This document shows positions 45,074 to 55,330 of a DNA stretch of 64,000 nucleotides, in pieces. The stretch spans positions 188,297,577-188,361,576 of the forward strand of contig NC_053395.1 in assembly GCF_905171765.1 (NCBI RefSeq). Reading direction: 5' to 3'. Under the pieces are notes generated by a model, which did not search any database, was not told the DNA's origin, and saw only the letters and a program-made list of their open reading frames with translations. Within the stretch, counting starts at the first letter, position 1, and the number at the start of each line of letters is the position of its first letter. The translations under genes were made by a program, and so were the position numbers. Source of the stretch: Bufo bufo (Eukaryota > Chordata > Amphibia > Anura > Bufonidae).

Positions 45074-45416
45074 CTAAAGGACAAGACATGGATGGGATCA
45101 TTGTCACCAATATTTCACAAACCAAATATTTTATTCATGTATCAATGGATTTCCAAAGTTAATTTAGCTCAATTATTAAGGCAGCCGTGAAGATGTATAG
45201 TCCCAGTATATGACCCTCACTTCTTTAATTGACGGGGCCAGACAGTGGCAAAGCAGCCAGGGAGGGGCTGGCCACAGAAAATGGTGGAGCTTGGGTGCAA
45301 CAAGAGCAATGACAATGTCCTCATTGCACCAAAGGCCAAATTTGCATATTCAGAAAAAAGTATCATAACTCAGGAAAGGAGCCTCGGATCAAAAAAACAA
45401 ATCTATCTCATATTTG

Positions 45417-45749
45417 CAGAGGTGTACCACCAATGAGGCAAGGTGAGGCGATTGTCTCATGCAGCACCAGGTAGGGGCAAGAGAGGGGCAGCAGAAGGGC
45501 CATGGGCAATGAGCGCTTTCATTGTGGAAACGCTCATCTCTACATATTCAACTGCATCGCTGTACTCAGGACAGCAATACAGTTGAATGCTGTGACGGCA
45601 GTGATGTCTCCCTGGCCCACTGTTTCCTCTAATAGGCTTTAGTCCTAGTTCCTGTAGCCTATCAGAGGCCGGCGTCATCATTATCGCGCTGCCTGAGACG
45701 GGCGTTTCAGTTTTCGCCCCAGGCAGCAGAAAGGCTAGGTGCACCCCTG
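45417..45749. mobile_element. hAT-like MITE beside a microsatellite
   Basis: CAGAGGTGTACCACC at the left and TAGGTGCACCCCTG at the right are inverted termini. Flanks CATATTTG (45409-45416) and CATATCTA (45750-45757) look like an 8-bp duplication altered on the right by the adjoining repeat. Confidence 0.7.
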
Positions 45750-45750
45750 C

Positions 45751-45762
45751 ATATCTATCTCA

Positions 45763-45795
<33 letters not shown>

Positions 45796-46003
45796 CATAT
45801 CTATCTCATATCTATCTATCTCATATCTATCTATCTATCTATCTATCTGTCTATCTATCTATCTAATATCTAACTATCTATCAAATATCTATCTATCTAT
45901 CTCATATCTATCTATCTCTCTATCTCTCTATCTATCTATCTGTCTATCTATCTATCTAATATCTAACTATCTATCAAATATCTATCTATCTATCTATCTA
46001 TAT
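45751..46003 (+). repeat. ATCT tetranucleotide microsatellite
   Basis: About 250 bp of ATCT units with interruptions (CATATCTATC, AATATCTAAC, CTGTC). An internal block near 45840-45900 is repeated near 45930-45990, indicating segmental expansion. Confidence 0.95.
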
Positions 46004-46325
46004 TTAATGTTTGTTGAAGAAGAGATTACATTTAATTAAGTGATGTTAAATAAAACAGATTACTCTCCTTATAACGTTCAGCTCGGCCTAATGATGCATA
46101 ACAATGATATAATTTCCCATCAATTTGTTGACATCTCTATCTGAAATATATATGAAAATGACTTTTTAACTATATGGCTTGTTTAAGGTTGAAAATTGAA
46201 ATCTGAAATATCTCCACGGTATGATATTTTGTGATGATTGCTTGGACATACAGTATCTGAAATGATAATTATAACTCAGTTGTAATGTTAACCCTTTTTA
46301 CAGTTGTAGGTTTTTAACACAAATT

Positions 46326-46500
46326 GGGGAAGATTTATCAAACTGGTTTAAAGTAGAGCTGGATTAGTTGCCTATAGCAACCAATCAGATTCCACCTTTC
46401 ATTTTTCACAGCTCTATTGGAAAATGAAAGGTGGAATCTGATTGGTTGCTATGGGCAACTAATCCAGCTCTACTTTACACCAGTTTGATAAATCTGCCCC
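46326..46500. mobile_element. Short foldback MITE, GGGGAAGATTTATC family
   Basis: A 175-bp near-perfect palindrome. GGGGAAGATTTATCAAACTG pairs with CAGTTTGATAAATCTGCCCC, and ACCAATCAGATTCCACCTTT with AAAGGTGGAATCTGATTGGT. A diverged relative lies at 54915-55045. Confidence 0.9.
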
Positions 46501-47522
46501 ATTATCTTTTCTGATTAACAGGAGTGCATTAAAATGTTCTGTAAAATGTATTTTATTTTCTAATATTATTGGTATATCGGGTTTTACAAATGCATTTGAT
46601 CTATGAGCTGAGTTCTTAGGAGCCAGTCAGCATGGATGTGTACATTATATGCACCGGCAAAGGACTGAGGTAGATCAGATTTTCCATTGGTGCAAAACGA
46701 TGCCTCTTAGGCCATTCCCCTTTCACATAAAGTCCCCTTTCTGTTAAGTTCCACCCTTTTTCGAGCGAGTGTGGGAAAACTGAACAAGCCCTGGTTGCAC
46801 CAAATCGTGACAGTTTGTGCCTGACACAGTTCAGGCTCTGTTAGAAGCCTCCATGTTGGATTCTGTTAAAAATATCAGAAATGCCAGGCTCCCTGATGGA
46901 AACCCAACAGGCCTAATTATACTCAATGGGGTCTTTTGAGTGCTATTTGCTTCTGTCATTCGACGGAAATTTCTTTTTCATTATTTATTATAGTTGAGAA
47001 GAACAGTGAAAATAAAAAGAGGCAATGTGAACAGAGCGTTACTTCCACATTCTCTGCTATCACAATGCGGATACCCTGGGATATACACTGATGAATAAGG
47101 GGGCTCTGTATTCTCACGGCTCCAGACCACCTTGCTGATACACGGTATTATAATGTTCAGCTGGATAACACAGCATTTACATGTGATCTAATAGACAGAA
47201 GGAACATTAATTACAGTGCTGGTTGGCCGTCTCGCCCCCCCCCCCATATAGTATGTTCACCTGAACTCTATGTAGTCCAAATAGCTATAGGCTGTGCTGT
47301 GTGGATGCAGGTATGTAAAGAAAAACAAAAAAGCCATATAGAATAGTAATTTTCATCTCCAGCATGAATTTAGACGGATCAGGCATGTATAATTATGTCA
47401 CACAGTGTCATGTCATTATTAGCCCCCCAAAAATGTCACAAATCCCAGGCATGCATCCTCCAACTATCCATTTTAGAGTTGGACAGGATTGCTAAAACTC
47501 ACATGGAAGTTTCCTTTATCAA
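46501..47522. other. Intron, no gene
   Basis: MYO3B intronic DNA between the exons at 53134-53314 and 44939-45073. A C-run occurs near 47236. Confidence 0.4.
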
Positions 47523-47526
47523 TTAA

Positions 47527-47829
47527 AGGGGTTGTCTGAGATTTTGACACTGATGATCTAGCCTTAGGGTAGGTCATCAATATCTGGTCGGTGGGGGTCT
47601 GACTCCAGACACTTCCGCTGATCAGTTGTTTGAAGAGACCAAAGCGTTTTGGTTCTTCCTAGGCATGTTCATCGGTCACATTGGCTTAGACGCTGATCTG
47701 TTCTATTCAACTGAATGGGGCTGAGTGCAATTCCCAGCATGGCCACTATCCAATGGACGGCAATGTGCTTGGTAAGCTGTGAGTAGGCCAGTCCCTAGGT
47801 CATCAATATTAAACACCCAGGTAACCCCT
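47527..47829. mobile_element. TTAA-flanked MITE, AAGGGGTT family
   Basis: TTAA at 47523-47526 and 47830-47833. Left end AGGGGTTGTCTGAGATTTTG, right end CACCCAGGTAACCCCT. GGTAGGTCATCAATATCTGG near the left pairs with TAGGTCATCAATATTAAAC near the right. Confidence 0.85.
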
Positions 47830-48072
47830 TTAATAAGACTTTTTTGTATTACATATTACAGGTCAGGAAACAAAACAGAGATGGGGTTAACTAATATGGG
47901 GAAAAATGTAACTACTATTTGCATGTTGGCTTTTGGCTATGCCCGCCATGTGTTTTTACAGTTCTAGTGTGATTCTAAAATAAAAAGTGGAGTCTACAGC
48001 AAATATGCAGAAGTTTGTAGAAACAAAAGTCAAGATTAATTGCAACATTATTTAATTTTGTTTTTGGATTTG

Positions 48073-48073
<1 letters not shown>

Positions 48074-48132
<59 letters not shown>
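48074..48132 (+). repeat. TA dinucleotide microsatellite
   Basis: About 29 consecutive TA/AT units. Confidence 0.97.
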
Positions 48133-48135
<3 letters not shown>

Positions 48136-48560
48136 CATTTAAAATATGTACTAATATACCTTATTATTGCATTTTCGTATGACTGCCTTATTTTGGCAGA
48201 TTTTCTATAAATAGCCCATACTGGTATACCTTTTGTGTAGATGATGCCTGCACATTGAACTTTATGATTTTACATTGGCTTAGTCTACACATGATGTATT
48301 AGTCTATACATGATGTCCTAAATGTATTGTTGTACTGGCAACATATTCAACACTAAACATGTGTATTAATATCTTGATTATGCCTGTAAATAGCTAATAC
48401 AGCAAAAAAAAAAAAAAAGAAGTAATGTATATACAGTACAGACCAAAAGTTTGGACACACCTTCTCATTCAAAGAGTTTTCTTTATTTTCATGACTATGA
48501 AAATTGTAGATTCACACTGAAGGCATCAAAACTATGAATTAACACATGTGGAATTATATA

Positions 48561-48788
48561 CAGTACAGACCAAAAGTTTGGACACACCTTCTCATTCAAA
48601 GAGTTTTCTTTGAAGAACCTAGAATATGACATATTTTCAGTTGTTTCACACTTGTTTGTTATGTATATAATTCCACGTGTTAATTCATAGTTTTGATGCC
48701 TTCAGTGTGAATCTACAATTTTCATAGTCATGAAAATAAAGAAAACTCTTTGAATGAGAAGGTGTGTCCAAACTTTTGGTCTGTACTG
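48561..48788. mobile_element. Same-family foldback MITE inside the left terminal repeat
   Basis: TA at both sides; CAGTACAGACCAAAAGTTTG to CAAACTTTTGGTCTGTACTG. Its body consists only of terminal-repeat sequence (ACCTAGAATATGACATATTT and TTTGATGCCTTCAGTGTGAA), a deletion derivative of the element it has jumped into. Confidence 0.88.
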
Positions 48789-49075
48789 TACATAACAAAA
48801 AAGTGTGAAACAACTGAAAATATGTAATATTCTAGGTTCTTCAAAGTAGCCACCTTTTGCTTTGATTACTGCTTTGCACACTCTTGGCATTCTCTTGAGG
48901 AGCTTCAAGAGGTAGTCCCCTAAAATGGTTTTCACTTCACAGGTGTGCCCTGTCAGGTTTAATAAGTGGGATTTCTTGCCTTATAAATGGGGTTGGGACC
49001 ATCAGTTGTGTTGAGGAGAAGTCAGGTGGATACACAGCTGATAGTCCTACTGAATAGACTGTTAGAATTTGTATT

Positions 49076-49461
49076 ATGGCAAGAAAAAAGCAGCTAAGTA
49101 AAGAAAAACGAGTGGCCATCATTACTTTAAGAAATGAAGGTCAGTCAGTCAGCCGAAAAATTGGGAAAACTTTGAAAGTAAGGGCTATTTGACCATGAAG
49201 GAGAGTGATGGGGTGCTGCGCCAGATGACCTGGCCTCCACAGTCACCGGACCTGAACCTAATCGAGATGGTTTGGGGTGAGCTGGACCGCAGAGTGAAGG
49301 CAAAAGGGCCAACAAGTGCTAAGCATCTCTGGGAACTCCTTCAAGACTGTTGGAAGACCATTTCAGGTGACTACCTCTTGAAGCTCATCAAGAGAATGCC
49401 AAGAGTGTGCAAAGCAGTAATCAAAGCAAAAGGTGGCTACTTTAAAGAACCTAGAATATGA
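49076..49461 (+). pseudogene. Tc1 transposase, internally deleted
   Basis: ATG 49076 starts MARKKQLSKEKRVAIITLRN, a Tc1-type DNA-binding N-terminus, ending near SRKIGKTLK at about 49178. After a junction near 49180-49190 the frame changes and only the C-terminal part remains (PPQSPDLNLIEMVWGEL, with the catalytic Glu, then KRMPRVCKAVIKAKGGYF). The middle, including both catalytic Asp residues, is deleted. Cannot encode an active enzyme. Confidence 0.88.
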
Positions 49462-49618
49462 CATATTTTCAGTTGTTTCACACTTGTTTGTTATGTATAT
49501 AATTCCACATGTGTTAATTCATAGTTTTGATGCCTTCATAGTCATGAAAATAAAGAAAACTCTTTGAATGAGAAGGTGTGTCCAAACTTTTGGTCTGTAC
49601 TGTATATATATATATATA

Positions 49619-51176
49619 CACTGCGTGCAGAATTATTAGGCAAATGAGTATTTTGACCACATCATCCTCTTTATGCATGTTGTCTTACTCCAAGCTGTAT
49701 AGGCTCGAAAGCCTACTACCAATTAAGCATATTAGGTGATGTGCATCTCTGTAATGAGAAGGGGTGTGGTCTAATGACATCAACACCCTATATTAGGTGT
49801 GCATAATTATTAGGCAACTTCCTTTCCTTTGGCAAAATGGGTCAAAAGAAGGACTTGACAGGCTCAGAAAAGTCAAAAATAGTGAGATATCTTGCAGAGG
49901 GATGCAGCACTCTTAAAATTGCAAAGCTTCTGAAGCGTGATCATCGAACAATCAAGCGTTTCATTCAAAATAGTCAACAGGGTCGCAAGAAGCGTGTCGA
50001 AAAACCAAGGCGCAAAATAACTGCCCATGAACTGAGAAAAGTCAAGCGTGCAGCTGCCAAGATGCCACTTGCCACCAGTTTGGCCATATTTCAGAGCTGC
50101 AACATCACTGGAGTGCCCAAAAGCACAAGGTGTGCAATACTCAGAGACATGGCCAAGGTAAGAAAGGCTGAAAGACGACCACCACTGAACACACAAGCTG
50201 AAACGTCAAGACTGGGCCAAGAAATATCTCAAGACTGATTTTTCTAAGGTTTTATGGACTGATGAAATGAGAGTGAGTCTTGATGGGCCAGATGGATGGG
50301 CCCGTGGCTGGATTGGTAAAGGGCAGAGAGCTCCAGTCCGACTCAGACGCCAGCAAGGTGGAGGTGGAGTACTGGTTTGGGCTGGTATCATCAAAGATGA
50401 GCTTGTGGGGCCTTTTCGGGTTGAGGATGGAGTCAAGCTCAACTCCCAGTCCTACTGCCAGTTTCTGGAAGACCCCTTCTTCAAGCAGTGGTACAGGAAG
50501 AAGTCTGCATCCTTCAAGAAAAACATGATTTTCATGCAGGACAATGCTCCATCACACGCGTCCAAGTACTCCACAGCGTGGCTGGCAAGAAAGGGTATAA
50601 AAGAAGAAAATCTAATGACATGGCCTCCTTGTTCACCTGATCTGAACCCCATTGAGAACCTGTGGTCCATCATCAAATGTGAGATTTACAAGGAGGGAAA
50701 ACAGTACACCTCTCTGAACAGTGTCTGGGAGGCTGTGGTTGCTGCTGCTGCACGCAATGTTGATGGTGAACAGATCAAAACACTGACAGAATCCATGGAT
50801 GGCAGGCTTTTGAGTGTCCTTGCAAAGAAAGGTGGCTATATTGGTCACTGATTTGTTTTTGTTTTGTTTTTAAATGTCAGAAATGTATATTTGTGAATGT
50901 TGAGATGTTATATTGGTTTCACTGGTAAAAATAAATAATTGAAATGGGTATATATTTGTTTTTTGTTAAGTTGCCTAATAATTATGCACAGTAATAGTCA
51001 CCTGCACACACAGATATCCCCCTAAAATAGCTAAAACTAAAAACAAACTAAAAACTACTTCCAAAAATATTTAGCTTTGATATTAATGAGTTTTTTGGGT
51101 TCATTGAGAACATGGTTGTTGTTCAATAATAAAATTAATCCTCAAAAATACAACTTGCCTAATAATTCTGCACTCC

Positions 51177-51179
<3 letters not shown>
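49619..51179 (+). mobile_element. DD37E Tc1-like transposon, second copy
   Basis: Same element as 39267-40829, flanked by TA within (TA)n tracts at 49603-49618 and 51180-51208. Full length, with four GTGCA..AATTATTAGGCAA motifs. The left end reads CACTGCGTGCAG in place of CACTGTGTGCAG. Confidence 0.96.
49837..50851 (+). pseudogene. DD37E transposase with a 5-bp deletion
   Basis: Identical in plan to the intact copy at 39485-40501, but near 50189-50194 five bases are missing (CTGAACACACAAGC where the other copy has CTGAACAAGACACACAAGC). The frame shifts and stops at 50238, before the catalytic domain. The rest is open in the original frame from about 50215 to 50851 and keeps TDEMRVS, MQDNAPSH and NPIENLW. 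One extra alanine codon is inserted near 50745. Otherwise about a dozen substitutions separate the copies. Confidence 0.93.
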
Positions 51180-51208
<29 letters not shown>

Positions 51209-51212
<4 letters not shown>

Positions 51213-52180
51213 AATGTTGTATGTCACATTTTCATTATATATTATTGATTTGAGACACAATGTGGTTAATCGTTGATTTAATAACGCATCGTGTGAATTA
51301 TATACCTATTTAAGTGATCCAGGTCATGTATTTGATTTTACCTTGACCAAGATGATTTAAAAGGATCCAATATGGAGTCCAAGGTTTATATCTATTTGAA
51401 CATCTACCACTGAGGAAGAAACAAGTTTGTTTTGAAACGCATCTGGTGAATGGTGAATTCCGACAGAAAGACAGTGTGGACGGAGACTTATTTTTCTATG
51501 CAATCTGAATATCTTCAGGCTGACAGGCTTTGGCAGTATTTGGAAGAGTGCGCTAGTGCTTTGAGGCGGCGGAGAGTGGAGCAACAAAGCTTATCACAAA
51601 CCGACTGGGAACAACGTAGACCCGACTAAGAGAGATCCAGTGGGGAGAGACACGAATGGTGGGGAATTCCACAGAAAACATTGTGGTCGTGAGTAACCTA
51701 AAAATCCATCCGGCTTAATGTGAATATATTCTAAACAACATAGAGACACAGCGCACGTACATTGTAAACCCTGCAACTTATATCCAAATCAACGCCGTAA
51801 GAGTGCCAGCCAGTGCAGCGACTATACCCCACATGTACAATATTTACTGAACGTACAAAATAGACCATATAAATGCACGTATATATGTAATATCAAGTAC
51901 CAATACAATAAAAAAAATAGAAATATGGGGCTAGCTGCAATTAAGCCGATGCTAATATTTACATATGGACAATAATATCTATTGAATGAATTACCGTCCA
52001 AAAACACAGTTGCAACAAATCTGTTCGGCCACTTTTTATATTTTTATTTTTTATAATTTTTTATGCGTGAGCTCCGCATAATATATTCCTGGGTCAATAA
52101 TGAATGTACAATATTTTGATGTATTTTTTAATAAAATTTTAATGAATGTTTATACAAATGGTGAATTAATAAAATACTGG
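51209..52180 (+). repeat. Probable retroelement-derived sequence around the hammerhead motif
   Basis: AT-rich at the right end (ATGTATTTTTTAATAAAATT near 52120) and containing the hammerhead-like motif at 51405-51448. No reverse transcriptase or GIY-YIG endonuclease frame is visible, so its class is uncertain; a retrozyme-like or Penelope-like fragment would fit. Confidence 0.35.
51405..51448 (+). ncRNA. Hammerhead-ribozyme-like motif, type I, minimal stem III
   Basis: All conserved core elements occur in order. Stem I 5' strand TACCA (51405-51409); CTGAGGA (51410-51416), matching CUGANGA; a stem II segment made of AGAAACA and TTGTTTT; GAAA (51434-51437); a tiny stem III with A51437 pairing U51442 around loop CGCA; C51443 as cleavage position; and stem I 3' strand TGGTG (51444-51448), pairing TACCA with one G-U. 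The GAAACGCRTC form matches the short-stem-III hammerheads reported in Penelope-like elements and retrozymes. Stem II is A/U-rich, with a mismatch or one-base shift, so it may be weak. Activity is untested. Confidence 0.6.
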
Positions 52181-53130
52181 TGATTTGTTGAGAGCCAGTC
52201 TCATTAATAGATTATTTGTATTCTTTGGTGCCGTAGGGTGAATGGCAGACTGTGCTCCACAATAGCTGGTGAGCTCCATCTTGCCTAAGCTGTTTTTAAC
52301 AGCATTTAGCAAGCAAGAAAATTGCTTTACAGCAGCTCCATGGTCCACACACACAATGGTCAGCAGGGGACCTCATTGACTTCTATGGGAGAGTTTTTTA
52401 GGCATGCTCTATGACCTGTGAAGACGTCATTGTACAAGGAAAGAATAGATACGCTTTGACAATCACCTAATGTGAATGGTGGATCCTGTCTTATCTATAC
52501 ACAGAGGTGAGATCATTACAGGCAGGATTAGAATGACAAATAAGCAGATAATTGCAGTAAAGTGATCCATACAGATCAAGAAGTGGCGCTTATTATTAGG
52601 CTTAGTGACCAGTGTGACAGAATTTTGTGGTTTTTGTTTAAATATAGATATTGACACTGAAAATTAAAGATGACCTTAAAAAATTCTTGAAAAAAAGTGA
52701 TTTAGGCAATAGGTCATTTTCTGATGACACATTACCTTTAAGCGATAAAACATTGGTCACAGGAGCATGGGTAAATCAATAATGAGTCTTGTGAATACTA
52801 TCTAAGATTGAAAGCATGTGGAAGGGAAAGGAGAGGAAGGAAGGTAAGGAGGAGAGGGGTTGCTGGACAGGGAGGATGGGAAAGGGAAAAAGAGGGTAGG
52901 GGTATTGTGGAGGGGTGGATTCATGGACCCATGCTCCTGTAACTTGGTGACATTATTACTGGAATTTTTCATACTGTATATGATATGTAATGCGTGAACT
53001 CAGCACTGTTTCCAGTTGTTTCTAATTTTGCCTATTTTATTACTTAATAAAAATTATTGTTAAAAAAAAACATTGGTTACAAAGCTGAACATAGGAAAAA
53101 AGAAAAGAAAGTATGTCGAAGATCTAAACT
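52181..53130. other. Intron, no gene
   Basis: Contains dispersed-repeat pieces shared with 44709-44748 and 35870-36020, and a purine-rich stretch (GGAAAGGAGAGGAAGGAAGG) near 52823. Nothing coding. Confidence 0.45.
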
Positions 53131-53133
53131 TAC

Positions 53134-53314
53134 ACTGATAGGGTCCAAGATCTTCACCGCTGCCATGCTTCCATCTTTCTTGTTGCTGACTTTATAAACT
53201 TTCCCATACGTCCCCTTCCCTATGGTTTCAGTAATCTCCCAGGTGTCAGATGGGTCAGCCATCGACTCAAGTCCAATCATATTGGGATAAAGGAACAGGC
53301 TAAACAGTGACTTC
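53134..53314 (-). CDS. MYO3B: MYO3B N-terminal kinase exon with glycine loop
   Basis: First MYO3B exon in the window, minus strand. After the acceptor TTTCTAG the exon has one base plus 60 codons: [27 protein letters not shown], the ATP-binding glycine loop GKGTYGKV, then AAVKIL with the catalytic lysine, ending DPIS. The donor is AGT/GTAAGT. The single leading G could complete a split ATG with an upstream exon, giving a Met-Lys start like human MYO3B; alternatively the in-frame ATG at 53280-53278 starts the protein. [12 protein letters not shown] is close to both MYO3A and MYO3B, and the downstream exons decide for MYO3B. The 5' boundary is less certain than the donor. Confidence 0.9.
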
Positions 53315-54910
53315 CTAGAAAGCAGATTATGTCGGTTAACATTGTTCTTTAATGTTGGTATTAGTCATAAAATACAATGTGCTTCCTGTGTCAAGTGCTG
53401 AAGAAAAGTAATGTAGTCAGATCACTGGCGGTAACATTGGTCTGACAACCCCTCGGACGTAAGCGCTGTGGCCTGTGATTGGCTGTAGAGGTGACATGTC
53501 TAGTCAACATATTGCTGGAGCCAGAGAAGGCTACTTTCACATAAGCGTTTTTGCTGTACCGTTTTGAGATCTGGCAGCAAAACACTTCCTGTCTAAACGG
53601 AAAATTAAGAAACTGGATCCGGCGCCCATTGACTTACAATAGTTTTAGTGCCAGATCCAGGTTCTTCATTTTCGGTGTCTGAAATAAACTGATCCGGCAC
53701 TATTGACTTACATGTTTTCGGTGCCAGATCTTACCTATTCAGCTTCCTTTGCTGTACACAAAAACACTCCTGCTGCTTGCAGTGATTTTGTGTAAGGGAA
53801 CGCAACAAATATGCTCCAATATCGAGTACAATAGGGGGGAAGTAGTGATCACCCTGAAGCATTTTCCGCCTTAGCGCCTTCATGGAGTCTGCTTGGATCA
53901 TAGAAGAAAACTGTCCTTGAGAAAATTTGCAGGTTGGTATTCAATTGTATATTTTCTGTCTGCAGAAATTGAGCAAAATATTTTTCTAGAAATAAATGGA
54001 GAGGAGAGGAAGACTCTTGGAACTTTTACTGCTTCTGTCTTCTCTGACTTCCTATGCACAGGGCCCAATTAGCGCTGCATATAGAAGAGAGATAGCGGCA
54101 CTGCTGATTCTTCTACGAGCTACAGTGGTCATGTGACTGATCCTGTGACCGCCAGGATCACTACCGTCATTAAAACAGTGGCAAATAGACTGGGAAACCA
54201 AGTCCTAATAAACACATTGTAATCAGATGAAGTTGGTCTTTTCTGATCTTAAGGGATAAGACAGTGAAAATGAAAATGAAAATAGACTGTGTTCTTCCTA
54301 AAAACACGTTTTTTGCTGCAACACTAGAACCAATCTAATTCCTCTAAACTGTACATGTAATATATCAAAATAAATGCTAAACTGCAAAGAAAAATATAAA
54401 CACAGAGCTCTTTCATGTCAGCGTTAGTTATTTCGGTTACTCTTCTCCATTGATGGAGCAGAGAAACAAAAATAACGTAAGTGCCAGATTCGTCACATAA
54501 CTGACAGGAACAGGGCAAAAAAGTCAGATTGAATATAACCTGATCAGTTTGGTTTCATTCCAGGAGAATGCTCTTTTTGTAGCGCATGCAGGACTTTTCT
54601 CTCCGCTATTTTTGTCTAAATCTGTGATGGAGGCCCCAAACTTAGCTGTGAACATGCCCTTAGATGGGTTCTGCGTGATTTTCATATTGATGACCTATCC
54701 TATAACTTATCAATAGCAGAGCAGCAGGGGCAGGCTCGTAATGGCCCACAGGAAAACAGGTGAATCCCATGCACTTGACTAATTGTATGAGGGCCCAGTC
54801 TGGCACTTATGGTAAAGGGCCACAATGAGGGCACTGGGACTGCGACTTGTGGTGTTATTACTGTACTGTGATGATACAGAAATGTGAAAAATCTGTTCCA
54901 ACGTACATCT
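53315..54910. other. Upstream/intron 1 sequence, no gene
   Basis: Part (53525-53770) repeats CCGGCRCC..TTGACTTACA and GCCAGATC words in both orientations and resembles another foldback family. No promoter or exon could be identified. Confidence 0.4.
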
Positions 54911-54914
54911 TAAG

Positions 54915-55045
54915 GGCTCATTTACCAAGGACTGTCTTTGCTGCCCCTAGCAACCAATCAGAGCTCAGCTTTCATTTCTTTAACTGCTCTGGAAAAATGA
55001 AAGCTTCTCTCTGATTGGTTGCTATGGGCAATGAAGACAGTCTTA
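54915..55045. mobile_element. Diverged short foldback MITE
   Basis: CAACCAATCAGAGCTCAGCT with CTCTGATTGGTTGCTATGGG and AAATGAAAGC/GCTTTCATTT pair across about 130 bp, as in 46326-46500. Confidence 0.7.
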
Positions 55046-55330
55046 CTGGTAGATAGCACTGAGGAATAAGAACCCATTCCTCAAGGGGGAGGTGCGCCTA
55101 TTTTTTTATTGTATGTAATCCCCTAATATTATATATGATAAGCATTTATATATTTAGGCCAGGCTGTGTTCCAATTTAGGCACAAAATAGGACATGCAGC
55201 TAAACTTTCCGACGTCATAAAACTGGTGTAGAAGATTGATCCATTCACCCCACAGCGTTGACCTGAACAGTCATTGACCCTCGCCATCACCAGCGACTCC
55301 TAACACTGCTCTGAATCCCAGCAGCGCTCT

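Larger units (their letters stand above)
48434..49602 (+). mobile_element. Internally deleted Tc1-like element with long inverted ends
   Basis: TA-flanked; starts CAGTACAGACCAAAAGTTTG and ends CAAACTTTTGGTCTGTACTG. The terminal repeats are long (about 250 bp): left 48434-48560 plus 48791-48935, right 49358-49602. The right repeat includes the last ~35 codons of the transposase, so the left repeat carries an inverted copy of that coding end (48935-48830). A same-family MITE (48561-48788) splits the left repeat. Confidence 0.88.
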
